DNA from: Sphingomonas sp. C3-2
GTDB lineage: Bacteria > Pseudomonadota > Alphaproteobacteria > Sphingomonadales > Sphingomonadaceae
Length of the DNA: 64,000 nucleotides
NCBI RefSeq assembly: GCF_033025475.1
Contig: NZ_CP130322.1
Location: 930,001-994,000, forward strand
Direction: 5' to 3'
Positions within the stretch are counted from its first letter, which is position 1; every line of letters begins with the position of its first letter. The position numbers were made by a program, and so were the translations under genes. Below the pieces are notes generated by a model. That model was not told the origin of the DNA, made no database searches, and saw nothing but the letters and a program-made list of their open reading frames with translations. This document shows positions 8,246-17,282 of the stretch, in pieces.

Positions 8246-9058
8246 TCAATGCGACATGAACAACGGAATCCGCGCATCTCCAAGCAGATCGCGCGTGACG
8301 CCGCCCAGGATCATCTCACGCAGCCGCGAATGGCCATAGGCCCCCATGACAAGATAGGAGGCGCCAATTTCATCCGCGGTGCGCGCAAGCGTTGCGCCAA
8401 CGCCCTTGTCGCCGGGCGCCACGGTACGGATTTCGGGCTCAAGCCCATGACGCGCCAGATAGCTCGCCGCCGCCGTCGATGGAAAATCGCGCGTTTCCTG
8501 CGTGATCTCGACAAGATGGACATCGGACGCAAGCTTGAGGAGCGGCACCGCGAAGCGCAGGGCGTGCGCGGCCTCATAGGATCCGTTCCACGCAACCATC
8601 GCGGGACCAGCCACATCGAGCGGCTTAACCTGTGCGGGGATCGAAAACACCGGTGCGCGCGAATGGAGCGCGACATCGGGCACCACCGGAATGGGCTCTG
8701 CCACCGGATCATCACCGCGCGCGGGCTGGCTGAGGATGACGACATCGGCAAGCCGCGCCTGGCTGATCAATGTCTGCGCGACATTGCCGTCGAACTGAAG
8801 CCAGTCCCACGACACGCCTTCCGATGCGAGGCGCGCCTCGATCCGGGCGCGCTCGGCCGTTTCCTGTTCGCGCAAATTGGCCAGAACCTCCTTCACCGCA
8901 TACATGCCGCCAAAGGGATCGGTACCCACGAAATATTCAAGCGGGGTGATCTGGACGCAGGAAATATGACCGCTGGTGGCGCGTGCCAGATCGAGCGCGA
9001 ATTCGAGACGCGCGGCCTGACCGATATCATCATGCACGTGAAGCAGGATCGTCTTCAT
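8246..9058 (-). CDS. Universal stress protein with tandem UspA domains
   Basis: This 270-residue cytoplasmic protein has two UspA folds. The first starts KTILLHVHDD; the second contains VAWNGSYEAAHALRFA and the ATP-binding signature MGAYGHSRLREMILGGVTRDLL near the C terminus. Such proteins bind nucleotide and are induced by stress such as oxygen limitation; the exact role is not known. GGAG lies about seven bases before the ATG. It is the first gene of an apparent operon with fixL and fixJ (24-base gap), which ties it to microaerobic regulation. Confidence 0.85.
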   Translation of the reverse strand: MKTILLHVHDDIGQAARLEFALDLARATSGHISCVQITPLEYFVGTDPFGGMYAVKEVLANLREQETAERARIEARLASEGVSWDWLQFDGNVAQTLISQARLADVVILSQPARGDDPVAEPIPVVPDVALHSRAPVFSIPAQVKPLDVAGPAMVAWNGSYEAAHALRFAVPLLKLASDVHLVEITQETRDFPSTAAASYLARHGLEPEIRTVAPGDKGVGATLARTADEIGASYLVMGAYGHSRLREMILGGVTRDLLGDARIPLFMSH

Positions 9059-9188
9059 CTGGGACTCCTAGCCTGTAACGCCGACCAGCTTACCGCCCTG
9101 AATGGTCGGCCGGATTACGCAGTGTTACGGAGGCGTTCCCTTTTGGGATGCGCCCATCCCCCAGCCAAAATGGCTCCCTGACCAAGAT

Positions 9189-9259
9189 TTTGCATTCCAC
9201 GGCGCACAAATGCAAATCCGTTTATTACCAGCGCATTGGGTATACTCCGTATCAATGCG
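9189..9259. promoter_or_regulatory. Pair of GCATT dyads upstream of the 9298 gene
   Basis: Two inverted repeats lie here: TTTGCATT (9189-9196) with AATGCAAA (9209-9216), and CGCATTG (9232-9238) with CAATGCG (9253-9259). TATACT at 9241-9246 lies inside the second dyad and resembles a -10 hexamer. The layout suggests an operator over the promoter of the next gene. No regulator can be named. The remaining intergenic bases from 9059 show nothing else clear. Confidence 0.4.
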
Positions 9260-9297
9260 TATTTTGGCTATGGAGGACATCTGCGCATCTGGAGCGC

Positions 9298-9657
9298 ATG
9301 ACTTGGAAAACCGTCCGCCTCGAACTGGCCCGCACAAAGGATTTCCCCAACGGCTCCGCCGGCCGGGCCTATCTCATGCGTTTGCCGCTCGACGGACATG
9401 GGGTGATCGACGAAACCGAGTTCACCGCCAATCCGCAATTCGCGACCGTGCGCCGCTATTGGCCGAACGAGGCCGATCGTGCGGGGTATCTGATCCGCCG
9501 AAAAAAGGGCTGGGCCTTTTCCTATGCGATTGGCGACGAGGACGATGAGGACATTTTCCACCTCGAAAGCCATCCGATCGCACTGGGCGAATATCTGACC
9601 ATCACCGAAACCGACCGGACACGGCTTCCTTTTCGCGTGATGCGCTGCGACGGCTGA
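9298..9657 (+). CDS. Conserved hypothetical protein
   Basis: This 119-residue protein begins MTWKTVRLELAR and contains PNGSAGRAYLMRLPLD, ATVRRYWPNEAD, KGWAFSYAIGDEDDEDIFHLESH and a closing LPFRVMRC. It has no signal peptide, no membrane helix and no catalytic motif I can recognise. Proteins of this look recur in sphingomonads, from general memory, without assigned function. GGAG sits close before the ATG. The reading frame stays open further upstream, but the typical N terminus and the promoter-like sequence support 9298. It stands alone between two putative operators. Confidence 0.65.
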   Translation: MTWKTVRLELARTKDFPNGSAGRAYLMRLPLDGHGVIDETEFTANPQFATVRRYWPNEADRAGYLIRRKKGWAFSYAIGDEDDEDIFHLESHPIALGEYLTITETDRTRLPFRVMRCDG

Positions 9658-9708
9658 CGCGCCCTACCCTATCCTTTTTCGTCAAAGGCGACATGAGACC
9701 TTATCCGG

Positions 9709-9793
9709 TGTCGCATAGAATGCGTCCGTATTCAGCGAGTTGAGCGATACGCCGCAGGTGCAGACTGTCGCACCGCATTGGCATTTTGTCGCA
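9709..9793 (+). repeat. Three direct copies of TGTCGCA
   Basis: TGTCGCA occurs at 9709-9715, 9766-9772 and 9787-9793. The last two are 21 bases apart, two helical turns. A short dyad CCATTT-TTC-AAATGG follows at 9806-9820. All lie in the gap before the lipoprotein gene and may be regulatory. Nothing else is evident between 9658 and 9913. Confidence 0.3.
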
Positions 9794-9913
9794 ACCGATC
9801 CGAAACCATTTTTCAAATGGTATCCACAGGCGGAACGAATGCAGGAAATCGTCGTTTCCCAAAGATGTGCGCGTGGATTGCGGAGTTACCCGCGCTCTCT
9901 CTGGGAGGTAATG

Positions 9914-10177
9914 ATGAAGATCAGATATCTGGCTCTCCTATTGGCCGGACCCGTTGGGCTGGCCGCTTGTTCGTCGACAGAGAAAGAACCGCCCGCACCG
10001 CCGCCGCCGCTGGGCGCCGGGGCGATTGCCGGTACGGTGGCCGCCGACCGCGACGGTGATGGCGTGGTCGATGGCTATTACACCTCGGACGGCATGTACC
10101 ACGCCTTCCAGGCGCCGCCATGTCCGCCGCCTCCCCCGCCCCCGCCGCCGCCCAGCAAGGCCGGTGAACGAGGCTGA
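9914..10177 (+). CDS. Small proline-rich lipoprotein
   Basis: This 87-residue protein has a lipoprotein signal (MKIRYLALLLAGPVGLAAC, lipobox LAAC). The mature part has a Pro-rich stretch, then AADRDGDGVVDGYYTSDGMYH, which resembles an EF-hand-like calcium loop (DRDGDGVVD), and ends in a run of prolines before SKAGERG. GGGAGG precedes the start by five bases; ATG at 9911 is an alternative two-codon variant. It lies eight bases ahead of the L,D-transpeptidase gene and is probably co-transcribed, suggesting a cell-envelope role. The function is unknown. Confidence 0.7.
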   Translation: MKIRYLALLLAGPVGLAACSSTEKEPPAPPPPLGAGAIAGTVAADRDGDGVVDGYYTSDGMYHAFQAPPCPPPPPPPPPPSKAGERG

Positions 10178-10185
10178 TACGATCG

Positions 10186-11778
10186 GTGAAACACGCATTA
10201 CCGGGGTTTTCCGGCGTAGTGATGACGCTGGCGGCGCTGTGCGCGTCGCCGGCGTTCGCCGCTACTGAGCCGGTTGCGGGGGATGCCATCAGCGCATCCC
10301 CCGCCACCCCCATTGCCGTTGCGATCCGATCGAGCGTCAGCGGCAAGCTGAAGGATTTCTACCGCCCGCGCGGTTATTGGCCGCTCTGGGCTCAGGACGG
10401 CGCGATCGGAGAAGAAGCCGACCGGCTGATCGACCTGATCGAAACCGCCGACACCGAGGGACTGAACCCTTCGGATTACGACCCCAAGGTGCTGCGCAAG
10501 CTGATCGAGAAAGCGCGCGAGGAACCGACGCCCGCCAATATCGCCAAGGCGGAGTTACGGCTGTCGCGCGCCTTTGCGTCCTATGTTTCGGACACGCGCG
10601 GACCGCCGGGCGTCAAGATGGTCTATCTCGACCAGGAACTGGTGCCCGAGCCGCCGAGCCAGATCGCGGTGCTGCGCGCCGCCGGGGTCGCGCCTTCCTT
10701 TTTGCGTTACATGACCGAGATGGGCTGGGCGAGCCCGGTCTATGCCAAGCTGCGCGACGCGCTGGTGGCATATCAGGCCGATTGGGGCGGCCTGCCATCG
10801 GTGCATATTGCGGCTGGCCCCACGCTGCGCAGCGGATCGAAGGGGGATCGCGTGCGCCTGATGCGGATGCGGCTTGGCCTTGCCCCGGGAGACAGGTTCG
10901 ACAAGGAGGCCGCCGCGCGGCTGCGCGCCTTTCAGACGATGCATGGGATGAAGGCGGACGGGATTGCGGGCAAGGGCACGATCGCCGCGCTCAACCGCAC
11001 CCCGGCGCATTATGAGCGGCTGATCCGCCTCAACCTCGAACGCGCGCGCGTCATCCCCTCTCCCCGCCGCCGTCACATATTGGTGGATGCCGCCGCGGCG
11101 CGGCTGTGGCTGTATGAGGATGGTGAGGCGAAGGATACGATGCGCGTGGTGGTTGGCCAGCCGACGCAGCCGACGCCAATGCTGGCGGGAATGATGCGCT
11201 ATGTCGTCGTCAATCCTTATTGGAATGTGCCGCCCGATCTTGTCCAGCGGCGGATCGCGCCGCGCGTGCTGAAGGGCGAGGCCAGCCTGAGCGGGCTGCG
11301 TTATGAGGCGCTGTCCGACTGGACGCACGATGCACATGTGCTGAACCAGTCGGAAATCGACTGGCAATCGGTGGCGGCGGGCGGGCAGACGCTGCGGCTG
11401 CGCCAGTTGCCCGGCGGCAACAATGCGATGGGGCGCGTGAAATTCATGTTCCCCAATGATCTGGGCATTTATCTCCACGACACGCCCGACAAGGCGCTGT
11501 TCAAGGAGGACGACCGCCGTTTCAGTTCGGGCTGCGTGCGCGTCGAGGATGCGGGGCGGCTGGCGGAGTGGTTGTTTCGCAAGCCGCTGGAGCCGAAAAC
11601 CGGCGATCCTGAGGAGCAGATCTATCTGCCTGAGCCGGTGCCGGTATACATCACCTATCTGACCGCTTCGCCGACGGACAAGGGCATCGCGTTTCGCGAA
11701 GACGCCTATGGCCGCGACGGCGACGAGGAAGCCCGGCTGGCTGGCCATCCCGTCGCGAAAAAAAGGCCGGTCGGCTGA
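10186..11778 (+). CDS. L,D-transpeptidase (YcbB/LdtD-like) with peptidoglycan-binding domain
   Basis: This 530-residue periplasmic protein has a signal peptide (to SPAFA), an N-terminal helical region with YRPRGYWPLW, and a peptidoglycan-binding domain (RSGSKGDRVRLMRMRLG to GMKADGIAGKGTIAALNR). The YkuD catalytic domain carries HDTPDKALF and the catalytic C450 in FSSGCVRVED. It would make 3-3 cross-links in peptidoglycan or attach proteins to it. The size and domain order fit the YcbB class rather than small ErfK-type enzymes. The GTG start follows the lipoprotein gene closely; an internal ATG at 10222 would shorten the signal peptide. Confidence 0.88.
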   Translation: MKHALPGFSGVVMTLAALCASPAFAATEPVAGDAISASPATPIAVAIRSSVSGKLKDFYRPRGYWPLWAQDGAIGEEADRLIDLIETADTEGLNPSDYDPKVLRKLIEKAREEPTPANIAKAELRLSRAFASYVSDTRGPPGVKMVYLDQELVPEPPSQIAVLRAAGVAPSFLRYMTEMGWASPVYAKLRDALVAYQADWGGLPSVHIAAGPTLRSGSKGDRVRLMRMRLGLAPGDRFDKEAAARLRAFQTMHGMKADGIAGKGTIAALNRTPAHYERLIRLNLERARVIPSPRRRHILVDAAAARLWLYEDGEAKDTMRVVVGQPTQPTPMLAGMMRYVVVNPYWNVPPDLVQRRIAPRVLKGEASLSGLRYEALSDWTHDAHVLNQSEIDWQSVAAGGQTLRLRQLPGGNNAMGRVKFMFPNDLGIYLHDTPDKALFKEDDRRFSSGCVRVEDAGRLAEWLFRKPLEPKTGDPEEQIYLPEPVPVYITYLTASPTDKGIAFREDAYGRDGDEEARLAGHPVAKKRPVG

Positions 11779-11904
11779 GCGGGGCTGGCGCTTCGCCCAT
11801 GGGGATTCCTATCCGGAAGGCACGCTTGGCGGCTCACGCAGGAGACGCTAAACGCCTCGAAATACGCTCGGCGCAGCCAAGCTGCGGCGCATATTGGAGT
11901 AATT

Positions 11905-13209
11905 ATGCAGATAACGATGATCGGTTCGGGCTATGTGGGTCTGGTATCGGGAGCATGCTTCGCCGATTTCGGCCACGACGTGATCTGCGTGGACAAGGAC
12001 GCCAGCAAGATCGACGCGCTGAAAGCCGGCCGCATGCCGATCTATGAGCCCGGGCTCGACCAGCTCGTCGCGTCCAACGTCAAGGCGGGCCGCCTGTCGT
12101 TCACGACCGAACTGACCGATGCGGTTGCCGATGCCGATGTCGTCTTCATCGCGGTGGGCACCCCCTCGCGCCGTGGCGACGGCCATGCCGACCTGTCCTA
12201 TGTCCATGCCGCCGCCGCCGAAGTGGCCAAGGCAATGAACGGCTATACCGTCGTCGTCACCAAATCGACCGTGCCGGTGGGCACCGGCGACGAAGTGGAA
12301 CGGATCATCCGCGAAGCCAATCCGAGCGCCGATTTCGCGGTGGTTTCCAACCCCGAATTCCTGCGCGAAGGCGCCGCCATCGGCGACTTCAAGCGCCCCG
12401 ACCGGATCGTGGTGGGCACCGAGGACGAGCGCGCGATCAAGGTGATGCAGGAAGTGTACCGCCCGCTGTTCCTGAACCAGTCGCCCCTGCTCTTCATGTC
12501 GCGCCGGACGGCCGAGCTGACCAAATATGCGGCGAACGCATTCCTTGCGACCAAGATCACCTTCATCAACGAAATCGCCGACCTGTGCGAAAAGGTGGGC
12601 GCGGACGTGCAGGAAGTGTCGCGCGGGATCGGGCTCGACAACCGCATCGGTAACAAGTTCCTCCATGCCGGCCCCGGCTATGGCGGCTCGTGCTTCCCCA
12701 AGGACACGCTGGCGCTGCTGAAGACCGCGCAGGACAACAACGTGCCGCAGCGCATCGTCGAATCGGTGGTGGCGGTGAACGATGCCCGCAAGCGCGCAAT
12801 GGGCCGCAAGGTGATCGAGGCGCTGGGCGGCGACGCGCGCAAGAAGACCGTCGCGGTGCTGGGCCTGACCTTCAAGCCCAATACCGACGATATGCGCGAC
12901 AGCCCCGCGATCGACGTGATCCGCGTGCTGCAGGATCACGGCGCCGTCATCCGCGCGACCGATCCCGAAGGGATGGAACAGGCCAAGCTGGTGATCGACG
13001 GCGACGTCAACTGGTGTGACGGCGCCTATGAGGCGGTGGAAGGCGCCGATGCGCTGGTGATCGTGACCGAATGGGACGCGTACCGCGCGCTCGACCTGGG
13101 CCGGGTGAAGGACCTGATGAAGGCGCCGGTGATGATCGACCTGCGCAACATCTATCCGCGCGCCGATGCCGAAGGCGCGGGCTTCGCCTATTCGGCGGTG
13201 GGCCGCTGA
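11905..13209 (+). CDS. ugd: UDP-glucose 6-dehydrogenase
   Basis: This 434-residue cytoplasmic enzyme oxidises UDP-glucose to UDP-glucuronate with two NAD+, supplying exopolysaccharide or glycolipid synthesis. The N-terminal Rossmann motif is GSGYVGLVSGACFA, the catalytic cysteine is C263 in GPGYGGSCFPKD, and the C-terminal domain has GLTFKPNTDDMRDSPA. TTGGAG precedes the ATG. It is apparently monocistronic and converges with the HPP gene three bases after its stop. Length is normal. In sphingomonads glucuronate is also used for glycosphingolipids, a plausible but unproven use here. Confidence 0.95.
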   Translation: MQITMIGSGYVGLVSGACFADFGHDVICVDKDASKIDALKAGRMPIYEPGLDQLVASNVKAGRLSFTTELTDAVADADVVFIAVGTPSRRGDGHADLSYVHAAAAEVAKAMNGYTVVVTKSTVPVGTGDEVERIIREANPSADFAVVSNPEFLREGAAIGDFKRPDRIVVGTEDERAIKVMQEVYRPLFLNQSPLLFMSRRTAELTKYAANAFLATKITFINEIADLCEKVGADVQEVSRGIGLDNRIGNKFLHAGPGYGGSCFPKDTLALLKTAQDNNVPQRIVESVVAVNDARKRAMGRKVIEALGGDARKKTVAVLGLTFKPNTDDMRDSPAIDVIRVLQDHGAVIRATDPEGMEQAKLVIDGDVNWCDGAYEAVEGADALVIVTEWDAYRALDLGRVKDLMKAPVMIDLRNIYPRADAEGAGFAYSAVGR

Positions 13210-13212
13210 GCC

Positions 13213-13959
13213 TTAGATCCGGATTTCCGCGCTCGTTTCCGCCAGTTCGGCATCGAAACGGGCGCGGGCATTCGCCTCTACCTGAAGCAACAGCGCGTCG
13301 ATATCGTCGCGGCTGATATCAAGGCTCTCGCCAAATCCGGCGAGGGCCTTTTCCACATCCTGCGGCATGAAATGCGGATGCGGCAGCGGATCGGGCACGG
13401 GGGCCGTCGGAATCGGCACGACGACCGGACGGTGCGGATAGCTGTGGCCCGAGAAACGGTGGAAGACGACCGCACCGAGCGCCATCAGCAGCGCATTTAC
13501 CCCGATCGGAAAGACGGCGAAGCTCCAGCCCGCTCCCGCCACCGCCGGGCCGCCAAGCACCGCCGTGATCGCGGCCGCGCCGCCGGGCGGATGGAGACAG
13601 CGCAGCGCAGACATGACGCCGATCGCCAGCCCCGCCGCAACGCCCGCCGCGATCATCGGATCGGGGATGAGCCGTGCCACCGCGATGCCGACAAGCGCCG
13701 AAATGGTGTTCCCGCCGATGACCGGCCAGGGCTGGGCGAGCGGGCTAGCGGGCACCGCAAAGAGAAGGACGGCGGAAGCGCCCATGGGGGCGACGAGCAA
13801 GGGCACATGGATGCCAGGCCCCGCGAACCAGCGACAGATGAGCCCGGTGGCCGCGATCGCGCAGACAGCGCCGATACAGCCCCAGAGGCGATCGCGAGCG
13901 GTGGTGCCGGGAAGAAGCGGGCGGCATCGTGAGAACAGGGCAGTAACGGTCATCGGCAC
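13213..13959 (-). CDS. HPP family integral membrane protein
   Basis: This 248-residue protein has four to five membrane helices in its first 170 residues and the family signature around HVPLLVAPMGASAVLLFAVP and CLHPPGGAAAITAVLGG (the HPP motif itself is in LHPPGG). A cytoplasmic tail of about 60 residues follows. Relatives have been linked to nitrite transport in chloroplasts and bacteria, but most bacterial members are uncharacterised. No partner gene lies next to it. The start is taken at the first Met (MPMTVTALF). Confidence 0.8.
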   Translation of the reverse strand: MPMTVTALFSRCRPLLPGTTARDRLWGCIGAVCAIAATGLICRWFAGPGIHVPLLVAPMGASAVLLFAVPASPLAQPWPVIGGNTISALVGIAVARLIPDPMIAAGVAAGLAIGVMSALRCLHPPGGAAAITAVLGGPAVAGAGWSFAVFPIGVNALLMALGAVVFHRFSGHSYPHRPVVVPIPTAPVPDPLPHPHFMPQDVEKALAGFGESLDISRDDIDALLLQVEANARARFDAELAETSAEIRI

Positions 13960-14067
13960 AGGCTGCGTATCCGTGGAACTGGCAGCCCCCTAGCATGCCC
14001 GGCGGTGCGGATATACCCGCCAAACGAATGGGCCGGACAAGGGACATCCCCCCGCCCGGCCCGCCGA

Positions 14068-17000
14068 TCAGAGGTTCATGAGCGCCGGATCGCCGCCCTG
14101 CGCGGTGATGTTGACCGACAGCGCGCGTTCGGTGGCGTAACGCAGCAGCGCGTGGGGCCCGCCCGCCTTGGGGCCCGTGCCCGAAAGCCCTTCGCCGCCA
14201 AAGGGCTGGACGCCGACGACCGCGCCGATGATCGAGCGGTTGACGTACATATTGCCCGCCGGGACGAGCGCCCGCACCTCGCGCGCGAAGCGTTCGATGC
14301 GGCTATGGACGCCGAGCGTGAGGCCATAGCCGCGCGCGGCAAGCCGACGGGCAACCTCGGGCAGTTCGGCATTCTGGTAGCGGTAGATGTGGAGGACGGG
14401 GCCGAACACCTCACGCTCGAGGAAATCGGGCGAAGGCACCTCGGCAATGACGGGGCCGAAAAAGCTGCCGCGACCTGCCAGCGGGCCGACATCGCGGCGG
14501 CCCAGAACCTTCGCCTCGCGTTCGAGCCGGTCGAGATGCGCGGTGAGCGCAGCGTGCGCCTCTTCATCGATGACCGGGCCGATATCGGTGGCCGGATCGG
14601 CCGGATCGCCGATCACCTGCGCCGCAAGCGCGCCGACGAGCGTTTCGATGACCTGATCGGCGCTGTCGGCGGGAAGGAAGAGCATGCGCAGCGCCGAACA
14701 GCGCTGACCGGCCGAGCCGAAGGCGGACAGAATGACATCGTCGACCACCTGTTCCTTGAGCGCGGTGGTATCGACGAACATGCCGTTGAGCCCGCCGGTT
14801 TCCGCGATGAAGGGGATGATCGGCCCGCGCCGTTCGGCGAGCGTACGGTTGATCGCCCAGGCGGTTTCCGTGCCGCCGGTAAAGGCCACGCCGTCAATGC
14901 CCGGATGGCGGGTGAGCGCGGCGCCGACGACCGCCCCGTCGCCCGGAAGAAGCGCCAGCACATCGGGATCGAGCCCCGCCCGGTGGAAGAGGCGGACGGC
15001 CTCTGCCGCGATGAGCGGGGTCTGTTCGGCGGGCTTGGCGATGACCGCATTGCCCGCCGCGAGCGCGGCCGCGATCTGGCCGGTGAAGATGGCGAGCGGG
15101 AAGTTCCAGGGCGAGATGCAGACGAACACACCGCGCCCGCGCAGTTCGAGCTGGTTGGTTTCGCCGACCGGGCCCTCGAGCGTCTGGAGACCGCCGAACT
15201 GTTCTTCGGCAAGGCGCGCATAATAGCGGCAGAAATCAACCGCCTCGCGCACTTCGGCGACACCGTCGTTGAGCGTCTTGCCCGCCTCGGCCGAGAGGAG
15301 CGCGATCAGCCGGTCCATATCGGCTTCAAGCGCATCCCCCATGGCGCGCAGCACCGCGGCGCGGCCACGGCCAGTGAGCGCATCCCAGCCGGGCTGCGCG
15401 GCGCGCGCGGCGGCAATAGCGGCATCGACGTCCTTCTGGCTGGACTCAACAACATCGCCCACGGCGACCGAACGGTCCGAGGGGCTGGTGACCGCGACCG
15501 CAGGCCCCGCGCGCAGCGTGCCCCCGACAATCGGACCCGAGGCATAGCGTTCGGTCCGCGCCAGCGATGCCGCGCGGTCGGCGGCAAGGCGTTCGTCGAA
15601 GATCGAATAATCGCGGCCCAGCGGGTTCTGGCGCGCCGCGCCGTAGATGTGCGCGGGCAAATGGATGCGCGGGTGCGGGCCGGGCTGCGCCTCGACCAGC
15701 GCGATCGGATCGCGCACGACATCTTCGGCGGGGACGCGTTCGTCGAGCAGCGCATGGACGAAGGAGCTGTTCGCGCCGTTTTCAAGCAGGCGGCGGACCA
15801 GATAGGGGAGCAGTTCCTCATGCCCGCCCACGGGCGCATAGGCGCGCAGGATGATGCCGCCGTAACGCGTGTCAGCGGCGGCGTAGAGCGCCTCCCCCAT
15901 GCCGTGCAGACGCTGATGCTCGATCGTGATGCCCGCCTTCGCCGCGAGGCGGCGGACGGCGGCGAGTGTGTGCGCATTGTGCGAGGCGAATTGCGGATAG
16001 AGATCGGGTGCGGCCGAGATCAGCGCCTGCGCGCAAACCAGATAGCTGAGATCGGTGGCGGGCTTGGTGGTGTAGACCGGATAGCCGGGGCGCCCGGCAA
16101 CCTGCGCCTTCTTGATCTCGCTGTCCCAATAGGCGCCCTTGACCAGCCGCACCATGATGCGGCGGCCGGATTCGCGCGCAAGCTTGGCGAGCGCGGCGAT
16201 GACGAAGGGCGCGCGCTTCTGATAAGCCTGAACGACGACGCCGAGCCCCTGCCAGTCGCCCAGCTGCGGTTCGTATGCGAGCCGTTCGATGAGCTTGAGC
16301 GAAAGGACGAGGCGATCGGCCTCCTCGGCATCGATCGCGAAGTTGAGATCATGACGCGCGGCAATCAGCGCGAGGCGAACCATGCGGGGATAGAGATCGT
16401 CCCAGACGCTGGCTTCCTGCACCGCATCGTAACGCGGGCAAAGGGCCGAAAGCTTGACCGAGACGCCGTGGCCATGTTCGGGGCCGGCACCGGCGGCGTC
16501 CTTGCCCACCGCCTGGATCGCATCGGCATAGATGCGTTCATAGCGATCGGCATCGGCGGCGGTGCGCGCACCTTCGCCGAGCATGTCGAACGAACAGAGC
16601 GTCTTTTCCTTGCGCGCGCGGTTGAGCGCGGCCTCGATCGTGCGGCCGAGGACGAACTGTTCGCCCATCATCTTGACCGCAGCGCCCACCGCCTGCCGGA
16701 TAACGGGTTCACCGACGCGCGCGGTGAGCCGTTTCAGCGTACCGGTGAAATCGCGGCGGGTGTCTTCATCGACATCGACGAGACGGCCGGTGAGCATCAG
16801 CCCCCAGGTGGAGGCGTTGACGAACAGGCTGTCGGACTTGCCGATATGGCTGGCCCAATCGGCCGAGGAAATCTTTTCGGCGATCAACCGATCACGGGTT
16901 TCGGCATCGGGGGTGCGCAGCAGCGCCTCTGCCAGGCACATCAGGGCAAGCCCTTCGTTGGTGCCAAGGGCGAATTGCTGGAGGAAGCTTTCAACGACAC

Positions 17001-17175
17001 CCTGTTTGCGTGCCGAGGCCCGCGCGGCGTGGACCAGCGCGAGCGCTTCATCGCCGATGGCGGCGCGGTCGTCACGGTCGAGCTTGTTGGCGGCGAGCAG
17101 ACCGCGGATCACGGCGGCTTCATCGCCGGATTTCGCGTCGTCAATCGCATCCCAGGACGATTTGGTGTCGAGCAT
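14068..17175 (-). CDS. putA: Bifunctional proline dehydrogenase / P5C dehydrogenase PutA
   Basis: This 1035-residue enzyme oxidises proline to glutamate in two steps. The N-terminal half is the FAD-linked proline dehydrogenase barrel (LKLIERLAYEP, MVRLVKGAYWDSEIK, FASHNAHTLAA). The C-terminal half is a P5C aldehyde dehydrogenase with SPWNFPLAIFTGQ, the Glu in IAETGGLNG and the catalytic C826 in GSAGQRCSALR. The DNA-binding ribbon-helix-helix domain of enteric PutA is absent, as usual in alphaproteobacteria. The ATG at 17175 has GGAG about ten bases upstream. It diverges from the Lrp-type gene that probably activates it. Confidence 0.95.
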   Translation of the reverse strand: MLDTKSSWDAIDDAKSGDEAAVIRGLLAANKLDRDDRAAIGDEALALVHAARASARKQGVVESFLQQFALGTNEGLALMCLAEALLRTPDAETRDRLIAEKISSADWASHIGKSDSLFVNASTWGLMLTGRLVDVDEDTRRDFTGTLKRLTARVGEPVIRQAVGAAVKMMGEQFVLGRTIEAALNRARKEKTLCSFDMLGEGARTAADADRYERIYADAIQAVGKDAAGAGPEHGHGVSVKLSALCPRYDAVQEASVWDDLYPRMVRLALIAARHDLNFAIDAEEADRLVLSLKLIERLAYEPQLGDWQGLGVVVQAYQKRAPFVIAALAKLARESGRRIMVRLVKGAYWDSEIKKAQVAGRPGYPVYTTKPATDLSYLVCAQALISAAPDLYPQFASHNAHTLAAVRRLAAKAGITIEHQRLHGMGEALYAAADTRYGGIILRAYAPVGGHEELLPYLVRRLLENGANSSFVHALLDERVPAEDVVRDPIALVEAQPGPHPRIHLPAHIYGAARQNPLGRDYSIFDERLAADRAASLARTERYASGPIVGGTLRAGPAVAVTSPSDRSVAVGDVVESSQKDVDAAIAAARAAQPGWDALTGRGRAAVLRAMGDALEADMDRLIALLSAEAGKTLNDGVAEVREAVDFCRYYARLAEEQFGGLQTLEGPVGETNQLELRGRGVFVCISPWNFPLAIFTGQIAAALAAGNAVIAKPAEQTPLIAAEAVRLFHRAGLDPDVLALLPGDGAVVGAALTRHPGIDGVAFTGGTETAWAINRTLAERRGPIIPFIAETGGLNGMFVDTTALKEQVVDDVILSAFGSAGQRCSALRMLFLPADSADQVIETLVGALAAQVIGDPADPATDIGPVIDEEAHAALTAHLDRLEREAKVLGRRDVGPLAGRGSFFGPVIAEVPSPDFLEREVFGPVLHIYRYQNAELPEVARRLAARGYGLTLGVHSRIERFAREVRALVPAGNMYVNRSIIGAVVGVQPFGGEGLSGTGPKAGGPHALLRYATERALSVNITAQGGDPALMNL

Positions 17176-17282
17176 ATTCAGAAAACTCCGGGGCGGCACA
17201 ATGCCGGCATTTCCACGGTATATTTTTTTGTTTATTGAATGTGCTTCGTTTATTTTGGCTCAAAGCCGAAGGAAAATCGAAA

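Noticed and set aside
1-9058. Nitrogen-fixation locus suggested by the fix gene names
   Set aside because: fixHIS and fixLJ serve cbb3 oxidase assembly and oxygen sensing; no nif genes are seen here.
14005-17238. A plus-strand frame of about 1077 codons opposite putA
   Set aside because: PutA motifs on the minus strand fill the region; the antisense frame has no recognisable domain or start signal.
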